Assembly: GCA_030589835.1 (NCBI GenBank)
Contig: JAUUZS010000232.1
Span: 1-6,824 of the forward strand
DNA: 6,824 nt
Source: Cyclobacteriaceae bacterium
GTDB lineage: Bacteria; Bacteroidota; Bacteroidia; Cytophagales; Cyclobacteriaceae
Direction: 5' to 3'
Shown here piece by piece: positions 1 to 6,303 of the stretch (position 1 is the first letter of the stretch; each line of letters opens with the position of its first letter). The position numbers and the translations under genes were made by a program. The notes under the pieces were generated by a model. The model had not been told where the DNA came from. It made no database searches and saw nothing but the letters and a program-made list of their open reading frames with translations.

Positions 1-630
1 AAGCGGTTTGAAGTTGCTGACACAACTCAGATTTTTATTTCAAAAAACGCTCAAGTTCTCGGAAGGTTTAAAATCCAGAATAAGTACAGGAAAGGAATCA
101 AAGAGCTTGTTAGGGATTTGAAAAAGAGGTTCAAATTATCAATTCTTACCGGAGACAATAAAATGGAAGAAAAGCGATTGATCGAACTATTTGGAAATGC
201 GGCGACATATAAATTCAATCAGTCTCCGCAAGATAAACTGGACTATATTGTAACCCTTCAGAAAGAGAATGGTAATGTGCTCATGATCGGAGATGGTCTC
301 AATGATGCCGGAGCGCTTCAGCAAAGTGATATTGGCATTTCAGTAACCGATGATACATCAAACTTCACCCCTGCTTCCGATGCCATCATGACCTCAAATG
401 CCTTGGAAGACCTGCCAAAATTCATGGATTTCGCTAAAGTTGCGCATTACATTGTCATTGCAGCTTTTATAATTTCCTTCCTTTACAATATCCTTGGAAT
501 TAGCTTTGCATTAACCGGGAGATTAACACCGCTTATCGCGGCAATTCTTATGCCATTAAGCAGTATTTCTGTGGTGGTCTTTGCGACAACGGTTACGAAT
601 CTCATGGCTAAAATTAAAAAATTGCTATAG
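1..630 (+). CDS. ccoI: CcoI-type copper-translocating P1B-ATPase, C-terminal part (5' truncated by window edge)
   Basis: The frame is open from base 1, so the gene begins upstream; 209 residues plus the stop are visible. Seen: the P-domain motif TGDN (fragment residues 50-53), the SPQDK segment (75-79), and the hinge motif GDGLND (97-102) of P-type ATPases. Two C-terminal membrane helices follow (about 148-170 and 175-201). These carry a YN pair (162-163) and MPLSS (184-188), which match the TM7 and TM8 copper-site signatures of P1B-1 Cu+-ATPases. The catalytic DKTG, the CPx motif and any N-terminal metal-binding domain would lie outside the window. Known for the family: CcoI exports copper across the inner membrane for CuB of cbb3 oxidase. 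The ccoS gene starts one base after its stop, which separates it from a general CopA detoxification pump. The TTG at 118 lies inside the P-domain and is not a start. Confidence 0.93.
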   Translation, partial: KRFEVADTTQIFISKNAQVLGRFKIQNKYRKGIKELVRDLKKRFKLSILTGDNKMEEKRLIELFGNAATYKFNQSPQDKLDYIVTLQKENGNVLMIGDGLNDAGALQQSDIGISVTDDTSNFTPASDAIMTSNALEDLPKFMDFAKVAHYIVIAAFIISFLYNILGISFALTGRLTPLIAAILMPLSSISVVVFATTVTNLMAKIKKLL

Positions 631-631
631 C

Positions 632-844
632 ATGTCAGTTATCATTCTTTTGATCGTCATCAGCGTTTTGGTTGCAGTTTTCTTTGTCGGCATTTTTATT
701 TGGGCAGTGAAAACAGGGCAGTATGATGATACCTATTCTCCATCAGTACGCATGCTTTTTGATGATAAAAAGCCTGCCGGACAGACAGACAGGCAATCAA
801 AATCTAGTGAAGAGGGTGACGATAAAAAAAATAAAAAAGAATAG
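632..844 (+). CDS. ccoS: CcoS, cbb3 oxidase assembly protein
   Basis: A 70-residue protein. One N-terminal membrane helix (about residues 2-25) runs into the family signature FIWAVKTGQYDD, then a PSVRMLFDD segment, and ends in a hydrophilic, Lys/Glu/Asp-rich tail. Length and layout fit the CcoS/FixS family (roughly 50-70 residues). Known role: CcoS is needed for cofactor insertion (heme b and CuB) into CcoN; its loss gives an assembled but inactive oxidase. The ATG at 632 is chosen because it lies one base after the ccoI stop and starts directly at the membrane helix. An in-frame upstream ATG at 581 would overlap ccoI by about 50 bases and add 17 non-conserved residues. It is translationally coupled to or co-transcribed with ccoI. 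Confidence 0.93.
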   Translation: MSVIILLIVISVLVAVFFVGIFIWAVKTGQYDDTYSPSVRMLFDDKKPAGQTDRQSKSSEEGDDKKNKKE

Positions 845-858
845 AATTACAGGATTTC

Positions 859-886
859 GTTGTTCCGGGGATAACAGTATTTTTTT
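859..886 (+). terminator. possible weak intrinsic terminator after ccoS
   Basis: GTTGTT (859-864) can pair with GATAAC (870-875) across a 5-base loop, giving six pairs of which two are G-U wobbles. Seven T residues follow at 880-886, four bases after the stem. It sits 15 bases past the ccoS stop, where a terminator separating ccoI-ccoS from the oxidase genes would be expected. The stem is weak, so read-through or no function is quite possible. Confidence 0.35.
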
Positions 887-922
887 GTAAAATAATAAAT
901 TTCAGCTTCCGTTTTGTGCTAA

Positions 923-956
923 CAATTCTCTTTGAATTGCCTCATCTATTTTTTTT
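923..956 (+). repeat. hairpin-forming inverted repeat followed by a T-run
   Basis: CAATTC (923-928) and GAATTG (934-939) form a perfect 6-bp inverted repeat with the 5-base loop TCTTT. A run of eight T residues lies at 949-956, nine bases past the stem. That distance is long for an intrinsic terminator and the stem has only two G-C pairs. It could be a second weak terminator, an operator, or chance in AT-rich DNA. Confidence 0.3.
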
Positions 957-998
957 AGAATAAATAACTCATCTTTTTATTAAAAGATTCAAATTAAG

Positions 999-1010
999 TG
1001 ACAATTATCA
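999..1010. promoter_or_regulatory. CRP/FNR-family-like operator upstream of ccoNO
   Basis: The 12-mer TGACAATTATCA has half-sites TGA and TCA separated by six bases, the geometry of CRP/FNR-family sites. It is self-complementary at 10 of 12 positions and is preceded by G, giving GTGA on the left arm. It lies 84 bases before the ccoNO start. cbb3 operons are commonly under oxygen-responsive FNR-type control, so this position makes sense. Which regulator binds is unknown; no regulator gene is in the window. Relative to the downstream -7 box candidates, its centre (1004.5) would be near -41 for the box at 1034-1041 and near -75 for the box at 1069-1076. Both are in the range used by activators of this family. 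Confidence 0.45.
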
Positions 1011-1050
1011 TATATTTGGCTCAACTGAGCATATATATTTGCTCTTTGAG
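1011..1050 (+). repeat. imperfect tandem direct repeat containing two TATATTTG boxes
   Basis: TATATTTGGCTCAACTGAG (1011-1029) is followed 23 bases later by TATATTTGCTCTTTGAG (1034-1050). The two copies share an exact 8-base TATATTTG, then CTC, then TGAG, and differ by one inserted base and the short middle. TATATTTG matches the Bacteroidota -7 element TAnnTTTG exactly. The first copy also holds the dyad GCTCA-AC-TGAGC (1019-1030), and GAGCA (1027-1031) pairs with TGCTC (1040-1044). The unit may be a duplicated promoter or operator element. Confidence 0.4.
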
Positions 1051-1076
1051 TTTTTTCACCTAGCGACTTATTTTTG
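1045..1076 (+). promoter_or_regulatory. candidate Bacteroidota sigma-70-type promoter for ccoNO
   Basis: TTTG at 1045-1048 is followed after 20 bases by TATTTTTG at 1069-1076. This fits the Bacteroidota promoter pattern of a TTTG/TTG -33 element and a TAnnTTTG -7 element. Transcription would start near 1080, leaving a leader of only about 15 bases before the ccoNO ATG at 1095. Two further exact TAnnTTTG boxes lie upstream (1011-1018 and 1034-1041). The latter has a TTG at 1016-1018 with only 15 bases spacing, so it would be a poorer match that might need an activator. Which box is used cannot be decided from sequence. Confidence 0.45.
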
Positions 1077-1094
1077 ATACTTAACCTCTAAAAC

Positions 1095-3224
1095 ATGCAA
1101 ATTGAAAAATTTAGCTACGACAATAAGATAGTAAAGTATTTTGCTATCGCTACTGTAGTTTGGGGAGTAATAGGAATGTTGGTTGGCATCATCATAGCCC
1201 TACTGATGTTTTACCCAAATCTTCATGGGTCAATTCATGATGGCTGGAATAGCTTTGGAAGACTCCGGCCTTTACATACTAATGCCGTTATTTTTGCTTT
1301 TGTAGGCAATATGTTCTTTGCAGGGGGTTATTATTCCTTGCAGCGCTTGCTCAAAGCAAGGATGTTTAATGACGGCTTAAGTTGGGTGCACTTTTGGGGA
1401 TGGCAGCTAATCATTGTTGCGGCTGTTATCACCTTGCCTATGGGCATGACTACATCTAAGGAATATGCAGAATTGGAATGGCCAATCGATATCGCTATCA
1501 CCTTGATCTGGGTGGTATTTGGTATCAATATGATCGGTACTATTTTAAAGAGAAGGGAGCGTCATATGTATGTGGCAATCTGGTTTTACTTAGCTTCTTT
1601 TGTTACCGTCGCGGTACTTCACATAGTAAATTCATTTGAATTGCCCGTTGACCTATTTAAAAGCTATTCATGGTATGCTGGTGTTCAGGATGCATTAGTT
1701 CAGTGGTGGTATGGTCACAATGCGGTGGCATTTTTCCTCACGACTCCTTTTTTGGGTTTGATGTACTACTTCTTGCCCAAAGCGGCCAACAGGCCTGTGT
1801 ATTCATATAAATTATCGATTATCCACTTTTGGTCCTTAATATTTATTTACATCTGGGCCGGACCTCACCATTTACTTTACACTGCCCTTCCGGGCTGGGC
1901 TCAGTCATTAGGAACAGTTTTTTCAATCATGCTGATTGCCCCATCCTGGGGAGGCATGCTTAATGGTTTATTGACCTTGAGAGGTGCCTGGGATAGAGTG
2001 AGGGAAGAGCCGGTACTTAAATTTATGGTAGTAGCCGTGACAGCTTATGGCATGTCAACCTTTGAGGGTCCCATGCTATCCTTAAAGAACTTTAATGCTG
2101 TTGCGCATTATACAGACTATATCATCGCTCACGTTCACATAGGTACTTTAGGATGGAATGGATTCCTGACATTTGGTATTTTGTATTGGATGATCCCAAA
2201 AATGTGGGGAACAAAATTATATTCTACTAAATTGGCGAACCTTCACTTCTGGATTGGCTCTTTAGGAATCGTGTTCTACGCTCTTCCATTGTATGCATCG
2301 TTTTTTGTACAAACCTTGATGTGGAAACAATTTACTGCTGATGGAATCTTAGCATATCCTAACTTCCTGGAGACAGTGACGCAAATAGTTCCAATGTATA
2401 TATTGAGGGCATTTGGAGGCATCCTATATTGGACTGGTTCATTGGTGATGGTGTATAACTTAATGAAAACGGCAGCCGCAGGAACCTTTGTTGCCAATGA
2501 AGAAGCTGAAGCGCCTGCTTTGGAGGAAAAGGTAATTACCGGAGGGCACTGGCATAGCGTTCTTGAAAGGAAACCAATTCGTTTTGCCTTGTATTCATTA
2601 ATTGCCATTCTTATCGGAGGGATCGTTGAAATGGTTCCGACATTCCTGATAAAATCTAATATTCCTACCATAGCTTCTGTGAAACCATATACGCCTCTGG
2701 AGTTGGAAGGAAGAGATATCTACATCAGGGAGGGATGTGTTTCCTGCCATTCTCAGATGATCAGGCCTTTCCGCTGGGAGACTGAGCGATATGGTGAATA
2801 TTCTAAGGCTGGGGAATTCGTTTACGATCATCCGTTCCTTTGGGGCTCAAAACGTACCGGACCGGATCTTCACAGGATCGGGAGTAAATATCCGGATTCT
2901 TGGCACTATTATCACATGTATGATCCTACAAGTACATCTCAAGGATCTTTGATGCCAAGATATCCATGGCTATATGAGGACTATTATGATCAGGAGAAAA
3001 CTCCAGATAAAATAAGTGCAATGCGTACACTGGGTGTTCCTTATGAAGAAGGGTATGAAGATCAGGTGATTGAAGACATGCAAAAACAAGCTGACAAGAT
3101 CACAGCACAGCTTAAAATTGAAAATATAGAGACTGATCCTAACCTGGATATAATAGCTTTGATTGCTTATTTACAACGTCTTGGTACGGATATTAAGGTT
3201 CAGGAAGCAGCGGCAGTTCAATAA
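1095..3224 (+). CDS. ccoNO: fused CcoN-CcoO: catalytic subunit and monoheme cytochrome c subunit of cbb3 oxidase
   Basis: A 709-residue fusion. Residues 1 to about 465 are CcoN, with twelve predicted membrane helices. Seen: His61 and His348 (low-spin heme b ligands), His208, His258 and His259 (CuB), Tyr252 (the tyrosine that cross-links to a CuB histidine in cbb3 oxidases), Glu324, and His346 (heme b3). From memory these are offset by about one from Pseudomonas stutzeri CcoN numbering. A polar linker (about 467-490) and one helix (about 496-519) lead into CcoO. There the CVSCH heme-binding motif is at 548-552 and the likely axial Met620 is in a SLMPRYPWL segment. The protein reduces O2 to water at heme b3-CuB and pumps protons, taking electrons through the heme c domain. 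In Proteobacteria ccoN and ccoO are separate; a fused form is, to my knowledge, known in Bacteroidota. The ATG at 1095 precedes a typical CcoN N-terminus. No Shine-Dalgarno is seen. Confidence 0.96.
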   Translation: MQIEKFSYDNKIVKYFAIATVVWGVIGMLVGIIIALLMFYPNLHGSIHDGWNSFGRLRPLHTNAVIFAFVGNMFFAGGYYSLQRLLKARMFNDGLSWVHFWGWQLIIVAAVITLPMGMTTSKEYAELEWPIDIAITLIWVVFGINMIGTILKRRERHMYVAIWFYLASFVTVAVLHIVNSFELPVDLFKSYSWYAGVQDALVQWWYGHNAVAFFLTTPFLGLMYYFLPKAANRPVYSYKLSIIHFWSLIFIYIWAGPHHLLYTALPGWAQSLGTVFSIMLIAPSWGGMLNGLLTLRGAWDRVREEPVLKFMVVAVTAYGMSTFEGPMLSLKNFNAVAHYTDYIIAHVHIGTLGWNGFLTFGILYWMIPKMWGTKLYSTKLANLHFWIGSLGIVFYALPLYASFFVQTLMWKQFTADGILAYPNFLETVTQIVPMYILRAFGGILYWTGSLVMVYNLMKTAAAGTFVANEEAEAPALEEKVITGGHWHSVLERKPIRFALYSLIAILIGGIVEMVPTFLIKSNIPTIASVKPYTPLELEGRDIYIREGCVSCHSQMIRPFRWETERYGEYSKAGEFVYDHPFLWGSKRTGPDLHRIGSKYPDSWHYYHMYDPTSTSQGSLMPRYPWLYEDYYDQEKTPDKISAMRTLGVPYEEGYEDQVIEDMQKQADKITAQLKIENIETDPNLDIIALIAYLQRLGTDIKVQEAAAVQ

Positions 3225-3239
3225 CTAAAGTCAAAAGAA

Positions 3240-3434
3240 ATGTTTAAGCATTATTTCGAACAGATACAGAACATTGAGATATGGCCAATCATATCACTTA
3301 TCCTGTTTTTTGTGTTTTTCTCATTCACCATAATCTGGAGTCTTTTTCTTCTTGATGAAAAGCATATAGAAAAAATGAAAAGTCTGCCATTTGATGATGA
3401 GCCAGATACCACCAAAATTAATTTGAAGATTTAA
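3240..3434 (+). CDS. ccoQ: CcoQ/FixQ-like small membrane subunit of cbb3 oxidase
   Basis: A 64-residue protein with a short amphipathic N-terminus, one hydrophobic helix (about residues 15-38), and a short charged cytoplasmic tail containing LDEKHIEKMKSLPFDDE. It sits 15 bases after ccoNO and 13 bases before ccoP, the usual ccoQ place between ccoO and ccoP. The family is poorly conserved in sequence; the call rests on size, topology, the FDDE tail and position. In Proteobacteria CcoQ stabilises the complex and the binding of CcoP; here that role is inferred. It carries no cofactor motif. The sequence AAAGTCAAAAGAA before the ATG is A-rich, with no clear Shine-Dalgarno. Confidence 0.8.
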   Translation: MFKHYFEQIQNIEIWPIISLILFFVFFSFTIIWSLFLLDEKHIEKMKSLPFDDEPDTTKINLKI

Positions 3435-3447
3435 AACACTAATAGTT

Positions 3448-4398
3448 ATGCTATTTTCTAAAATAAAAGCCAAATGGATAAAAAGAGCGCTTGCCTCATT
3501 TTTCTCATTTGTATTAGCCATTCCTGCATTTGCGCAAACCGGTGATGCGGCTTCCACCGATATGGAAACCTTATTGATTGTTGTGTTGATTTTTGTGCTC
3601 ATTGTAGCCATATTAATTTTGATTATTGGCATGTATCTGGTGAACATTATCAAAATGATTCTGCTGGAAGACAAGAAACAAAAAGCAGTGGAGGCAGGAA
3701 TAGAGTTTGACCCTGAAGAAGAAAAATCATGGTGGAGTAAGTTTATGAACAAAGCAACCGATGCGATACCTATTGAGGAGGAGGCAACAGTGATGCTTGA
3801 TCATAATTATGATGGCATTCATGAACTGGATAATCACTTACCTCCATGGTGGAAATGGTTGTTTTATGCAACCGTCGTTTGGGGTGTTATCTACTTCTTT
3901 GCGTATCACGTGTTTGATACTTTTCCATTACAGCAGGAAGAATATGAAATAGTGATGGAAGATGCAAGAATTGCCCGGGAAGCCATGATGGCTCTGGAAG
4001 GCAATAATATTGATGAAAACAATGTGGAAATCAGTGATGCTGCCGAGGATTTGGCTAATGGAAAATCCATTTACGATCGAGAGTGCGTAGCGTGTCATGC
4101 TCCCGAAGGTCAAGGTTTGATTGGCCCTAATTTCACCGATAAATTCTGGATACACGGTGGTAGTATAAATGATTTGTTTAGAACCATAAAATATGGAGTT
4201 CCACAAAAAGGAATGATTTCATGGCAAAGTAAACTTTCACCATCAGACATGCGCGATGTGGCAAGCTTTATTTTAACATTTGTAGGTACAACACCAAAAA
4301 ATCCTCCAGCTCCTAAAGGGCCTGAAGGTGAAGAATATATACCTCAAGACCAAAACCAAACAAGCGAAGAACCCGCGGAACAGCCAGCTGAAATTTAA
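3448..4398 (+). CDS. ccoP: CcoP, monoheme cytochrome c subunit III of cbb3 oxidase
   Basis: 316 residues. A basic, hydrophobic N-terminus (residues 1-30, ending AIPAFAQ) looks like a signal peptide. It is followed by a membrane helix (about 40-70), a charged loop (71-120), and the CcoP N-terminal domain signature around DGIHELDNHLPPWWKW (122-137) with its helix (about 136-155). A periplasmic helical stretch then leads to one cytochrome c domain with CVACH at 213-217 and a likely axial Met256 (KGMISW). A Pro/Glu/Gln-rich tail (about 283-316) ends the protein. Proteobacterial CcoP normally has two heme c domains; only one CxxCH is present here, with no remnant of a second. The protein passes electrons from soluble or membrane cytochrome c towards the CcoO heme. 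If the signal peptide is cleaved, two helices remain, with the heme domain outside. The 47-base gap to ccoG is the largest within the structural and maturation genes. Confidence 0.93.
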   Translation: MLFSKIKAKWIKRALASFFSFVLAIPAFAQTGDAASTDMETLLIVVLIFVLIVAILILIIGMYLVNIIKMILLEDKKQKAVEAGIEFDPEEEKSWWSKFMNKATDAIPIEEEATVMLDHNYDGIHELDNHLPPWWKWLFYATVVWGVIYFFAYHVFDTFPLQQEEYEIVMEDARIAREAMMALEGNNIDENNVEISDAAEDLANGKSIYDRECVACHAPEGQGLIGPNFTDKFWIHGGSINDLFRTIKYGVPQKGMISWQSKLSPSDMRDVASFILTFVGTTPKNPPAPKGPEGEEYIPQDQNQTSEEPAEQPAEI

Positions 4399-4402
4399 TA
4401 TG

Positions 4403-4420
4403 TTGTCACTTAATTGTGAC
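4403..4420. repeat. dyad in the ccoP-ccoG gap sharing a 13-base word with the ccoNO regulatory region
   Basis: GTCACTTAATTGTGAC (4405-4420) is a perfect inverted repeat with 5-base arms and a 6-base centre. The reverse complement of 4403-4415 is AATTAAGTGACAA, identical to 992-1004, which covers the left half of the CRP/FNR-like site upstream of ccoNO. The dyad is not followed by a T-run, so a terminator is unlikely. The half-sites face the opposite way from a CRP/FNR site, so a direct operator reading is uncertain. No TAnnTTTG promoter box is seen in this gap. Confidence 0.4.
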
Positions 4421-4445
4421 GCTCAGTATTGTTCTAAAATGAAGG

Positions 4446-5864
4446 ATGGAAGATTTATATCAATTTGATGAGGAGTATCGTGACACGATAGCGACTGTTG
4501 ATGAGAAGGGTAAACGAATTTGGGTTTACCCTAAAAAGCCTAGCGGAAAATTCCACAACATGCGGATAATAGTAGCTATTGTACTATTAACATTATTATT
4601 TGGTCTGCCATTTGTAAAAGTCAATGGTGATCCATTGATCCTCATCGATGTATTCGACCGCAAATTTATCATCTTTGGTATTCATTTATGGCCTCAGGAT
4701 TTTCATATTGTGGCCCTTTCCATGATTTCCCTTGTGGTTTTTGTGGTATTGTTTACTGTGGTTTTTGGTCGTGTCTGGTGCGGATGGGCGTGCCCGCAAA
4801 CAATATTCATGGAGATGGTATTCCGGAAAATTGAATATTGGATAGAAGGTGATGCCACCAAGCAAAGAAAGCTGGAAAAGGCTCCATGGAATACAGAGAA
4901 GATCTTAAAGAAAGGATCCAAACATCTTATTTTCATTTTTATATCGCTGCTTATTTCACATACCTTTCTTTCGTATATCATTGGTATTGAAAAGCTTCAG
5001 GCTATTGTTAGTCAACCACCGGGAGAAAACATCGTGGGCTTTTTAGCGCTCATGGGTTTTACAGGGTTATTTTACTTTGTTTTTTCAGTTTTGCGAGAAC
5101 AAATATGTATAGCCGTTTGTCCATATGGGAGATTGCAAGGGGTATTTCTGGGAAATGATAGTATCGCAGTTATTTATGATTGGCTGAGAGGTGAGCCGAA
5201 AGGAAGACTTAAAAAAGGAAAAGTACAGGAGGGCAAAGGAGATTGCATCGATTGCAAAATATGTGTGCATGCATGCCCTACGGGTATAGATATTCGACAT
5301 GGCACCCAATTGGAATGTGTGAACTGTACTGCATGTATTGATGCCTGCGATCAGGTAATGGATAAAATTGGAAAGCCAAGAGGATTGATCAAATACTCAT
5401 CTTATAGTGGTATAAAAGAAGGGAATAGTAAAATATTTACAACAAGAGTTTTAGGATATTCCATTGTATTGTCATTGCTTGTTTTTGTAGTAGCTTTTAT
5501 GCTTTTCACAAGAACCGATATTGAAGCTACAATATTAAAGGTTCCTGGCCAATTGTATCAGGAGCAACCGAACGAAAGAATTAGCAACTTATATAATATC
5601 CAGTTTATCAATAAGACGAACAGGAATATGCTACTAGAAATGCGTGTGATGGATTATGAAGATGCCACCATCAAACGAGTTGGAGAAGAAACGCTGAACA
5701 TAGAAGCTGGAAGTAGAATTGATGGTGTATTCTTTATTGAAATGTCTCGAAAAGATATAAAAAAAATGAAAACGATTGTAGTGGTAGAACTCATTGCTGA
5801 TGGAGAAGTGATTGACGAAATAAGCACAAATTTTGTGGGACCTGTAACCAGATCTAAGAGATGA
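4446..5864 (+). CDS. ccoG: CcoG (FixG/RdxA family), cupric reductase-like iron-sulfur membrane protein
   Basis: 472 residues. Five membrane helices are predicted (about 40-60, 86-107, 158-180, 196-216, 334-355). WCGWACP (Cys112, Cys116) and CIAVCP (Cys221, Cys225) give the conserved membrane-side cysteine pairs. Two ferredoxin-type 4Fe-4S motifs follow: CxxCxxCxxxCP at Cys267, 270, 273, 277, and CxxCxxCxxxC at Cys291, 294, 297, 301. The C-terminal part (about 360-468) matches the FixG C-terminal immunoglobulin-like region in length and place. In Rhodobacter, CcoG has been shown to reduce Cu(II) to Cu(I) to support CuB insertion; that function is inferred here from family and neighbours. The ATG at 4446 is the first possible start, since an in-frame stop lies two codons upstream. 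Its stop overlaps the ccoH start in ATGA, so the two are translationally coupled. Confidence 0.95.
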   Translation: MEDLYQFDEEYRDTIATVDEKGKRIWVYPKKPSGKFHNMRIIVAIVLLTLLFGLPFVKVNGDPLILIDVFDRKFIIFGIHLWPQDFHIVALSMISLVVFVVLFTVVFGRVWCGWACPQTIFMEMVFRKIEYWIEGDATKQRKLEKAPWNTEKILKKGSKHLIFIFISLLISHTFLSYIIGIEKLQAIVSQPPGENIVGFLALMGFTGLFYFVFSVLREQICIAVCPYGRLQGVFLGNDSIAVIYDWLRGEPKGRLKKGKVQEGKGDCIDCKICVHACPTGIDIRHGTQLECVNCTACIDACDQVMDKIGKPRGLIKYSSYSGIKEGNSKIFTTRVLGYSIVLSLLVFVVAFMLFTRTDIEATILKVPGQLYQEQPNERISNLYNIQFINKTNRNMLLEMRVMDYEDATIKRVGEETLNIEAGSRIDGVFFIEMSRKDIKKMKTIVVVELIADGEVIDEISTNFVGPVTRSKR

Positions 5865-6301
5865 ATTGGGGCTGGAAAATAGTGGTGCTCTATTCCGGGT
5901 TTGTCATCATGACATTATCTATGGTAATTTATTTCATGGGGCATAAGGTAGATTTAGTTGCAGAAGATTATTATAAACAGGAGATTGAATATCAGGGCCA
6001 AATGGATAAAATATCCAATGCAAATTCATTGAAAGAACCGATTGGTTTTGAGTATTTTCGAAGTGATCGAACAATTAAGCTGAGTTTTCCCCTTGCGCAT
6101 GTAAAACAAGATCTTCATGGTAAAATTCACTTCTATCGTCCAGCCGATGCCAGTGAGGACAGGGAGTTTGATGTTCATCCAACAGATTCCGGGGAACAGT
6201 TAATTGCTGTATCTGGCTTCAGTAAAGGTTTATGGAAAATAAAAATTGCCTGGAGTTCTGGAGGTAAAGAGTACTTTAATGAAAAAATTGTAACGCTATA
6301 A
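5861..6301 (+). CDS. ccoH: CcoH/FixH family cbb3 oxidase assembly protein
   Basis: 146 residues: one N-terminal membrane helix (about residues 5-26), then the family signature DLVAEDYYKQEIEYQGQMDK (31-50) and a periplasmic beta-rich domain (about 62-146). FixH-family proteins share the D-L-V-x-x-D-Y-Y segment directly after the helix, which is clear here. Known role: CcoH interacts with the cbb3 subunits during assembly and is needed for stable complex formation in Rhodobacter. The start overlaps the ccoG stop by four bases (ATGA), and the next gene begins two bases after its stop, so all three are almost certainly on one transcript. There are no cysteines or heme motifs. Sequence conservation outside the signature is low, as usual for the family. 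Confidence 0.9.
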   Translation: MNWGWKIVVLYSGFVIMTLSMVIYFMGHKVDLVAEDYYKQEIEYQGQMDKISNANSLKEPIGFEYFRSDRTIKLSFPLAHVKQDLHGKIHFYRPADASEDREFDVHPTDSGEQLIAVSGFSKGLWKIKIAWSSGGKEYFNEKIVTL

Positions 6302-6303
6302 AA

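Noticed and set aside
118..120. TTG as a start codon for the first gene.
   Set aside because: The frame is open back to base 1 and encodes conserved P-domain sequence before this point, so the gene is cut by the window edge and does not start here.
581..631. ATG at 581 as the ccoS start.
   Set aside because: It would overlap ccoI by 50 bases and add a non-family extension; ATG 632 gives the usual CcoS N-terminus.
772..794. Inverted repeat GCCTG/CAGGC with an ACAG-type short tandem repeat inside ccoS.
   Set aside because: It lies in the coding sequence of the variable CcoS tail, the arms are 5 bases with a 13-base loop, and no T-run follows; probably chance.
2276..2831. Minus-strand open frames inside ccoNO (2276-2671 and 2598-2831).
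   Set aside because: They lie opposite strongly conserved CcoN/CcoO coding sequence, have no family resemblance and no promoter; they are shadows of the real gene.
3321..3752. Minus-strand open frame of 143 codons across ccoQ and the start of ccoP.
   Set aside because: It is antisense to two real genes, and its composition reflects the complement of membrane-helix codons; no recognisable domain.
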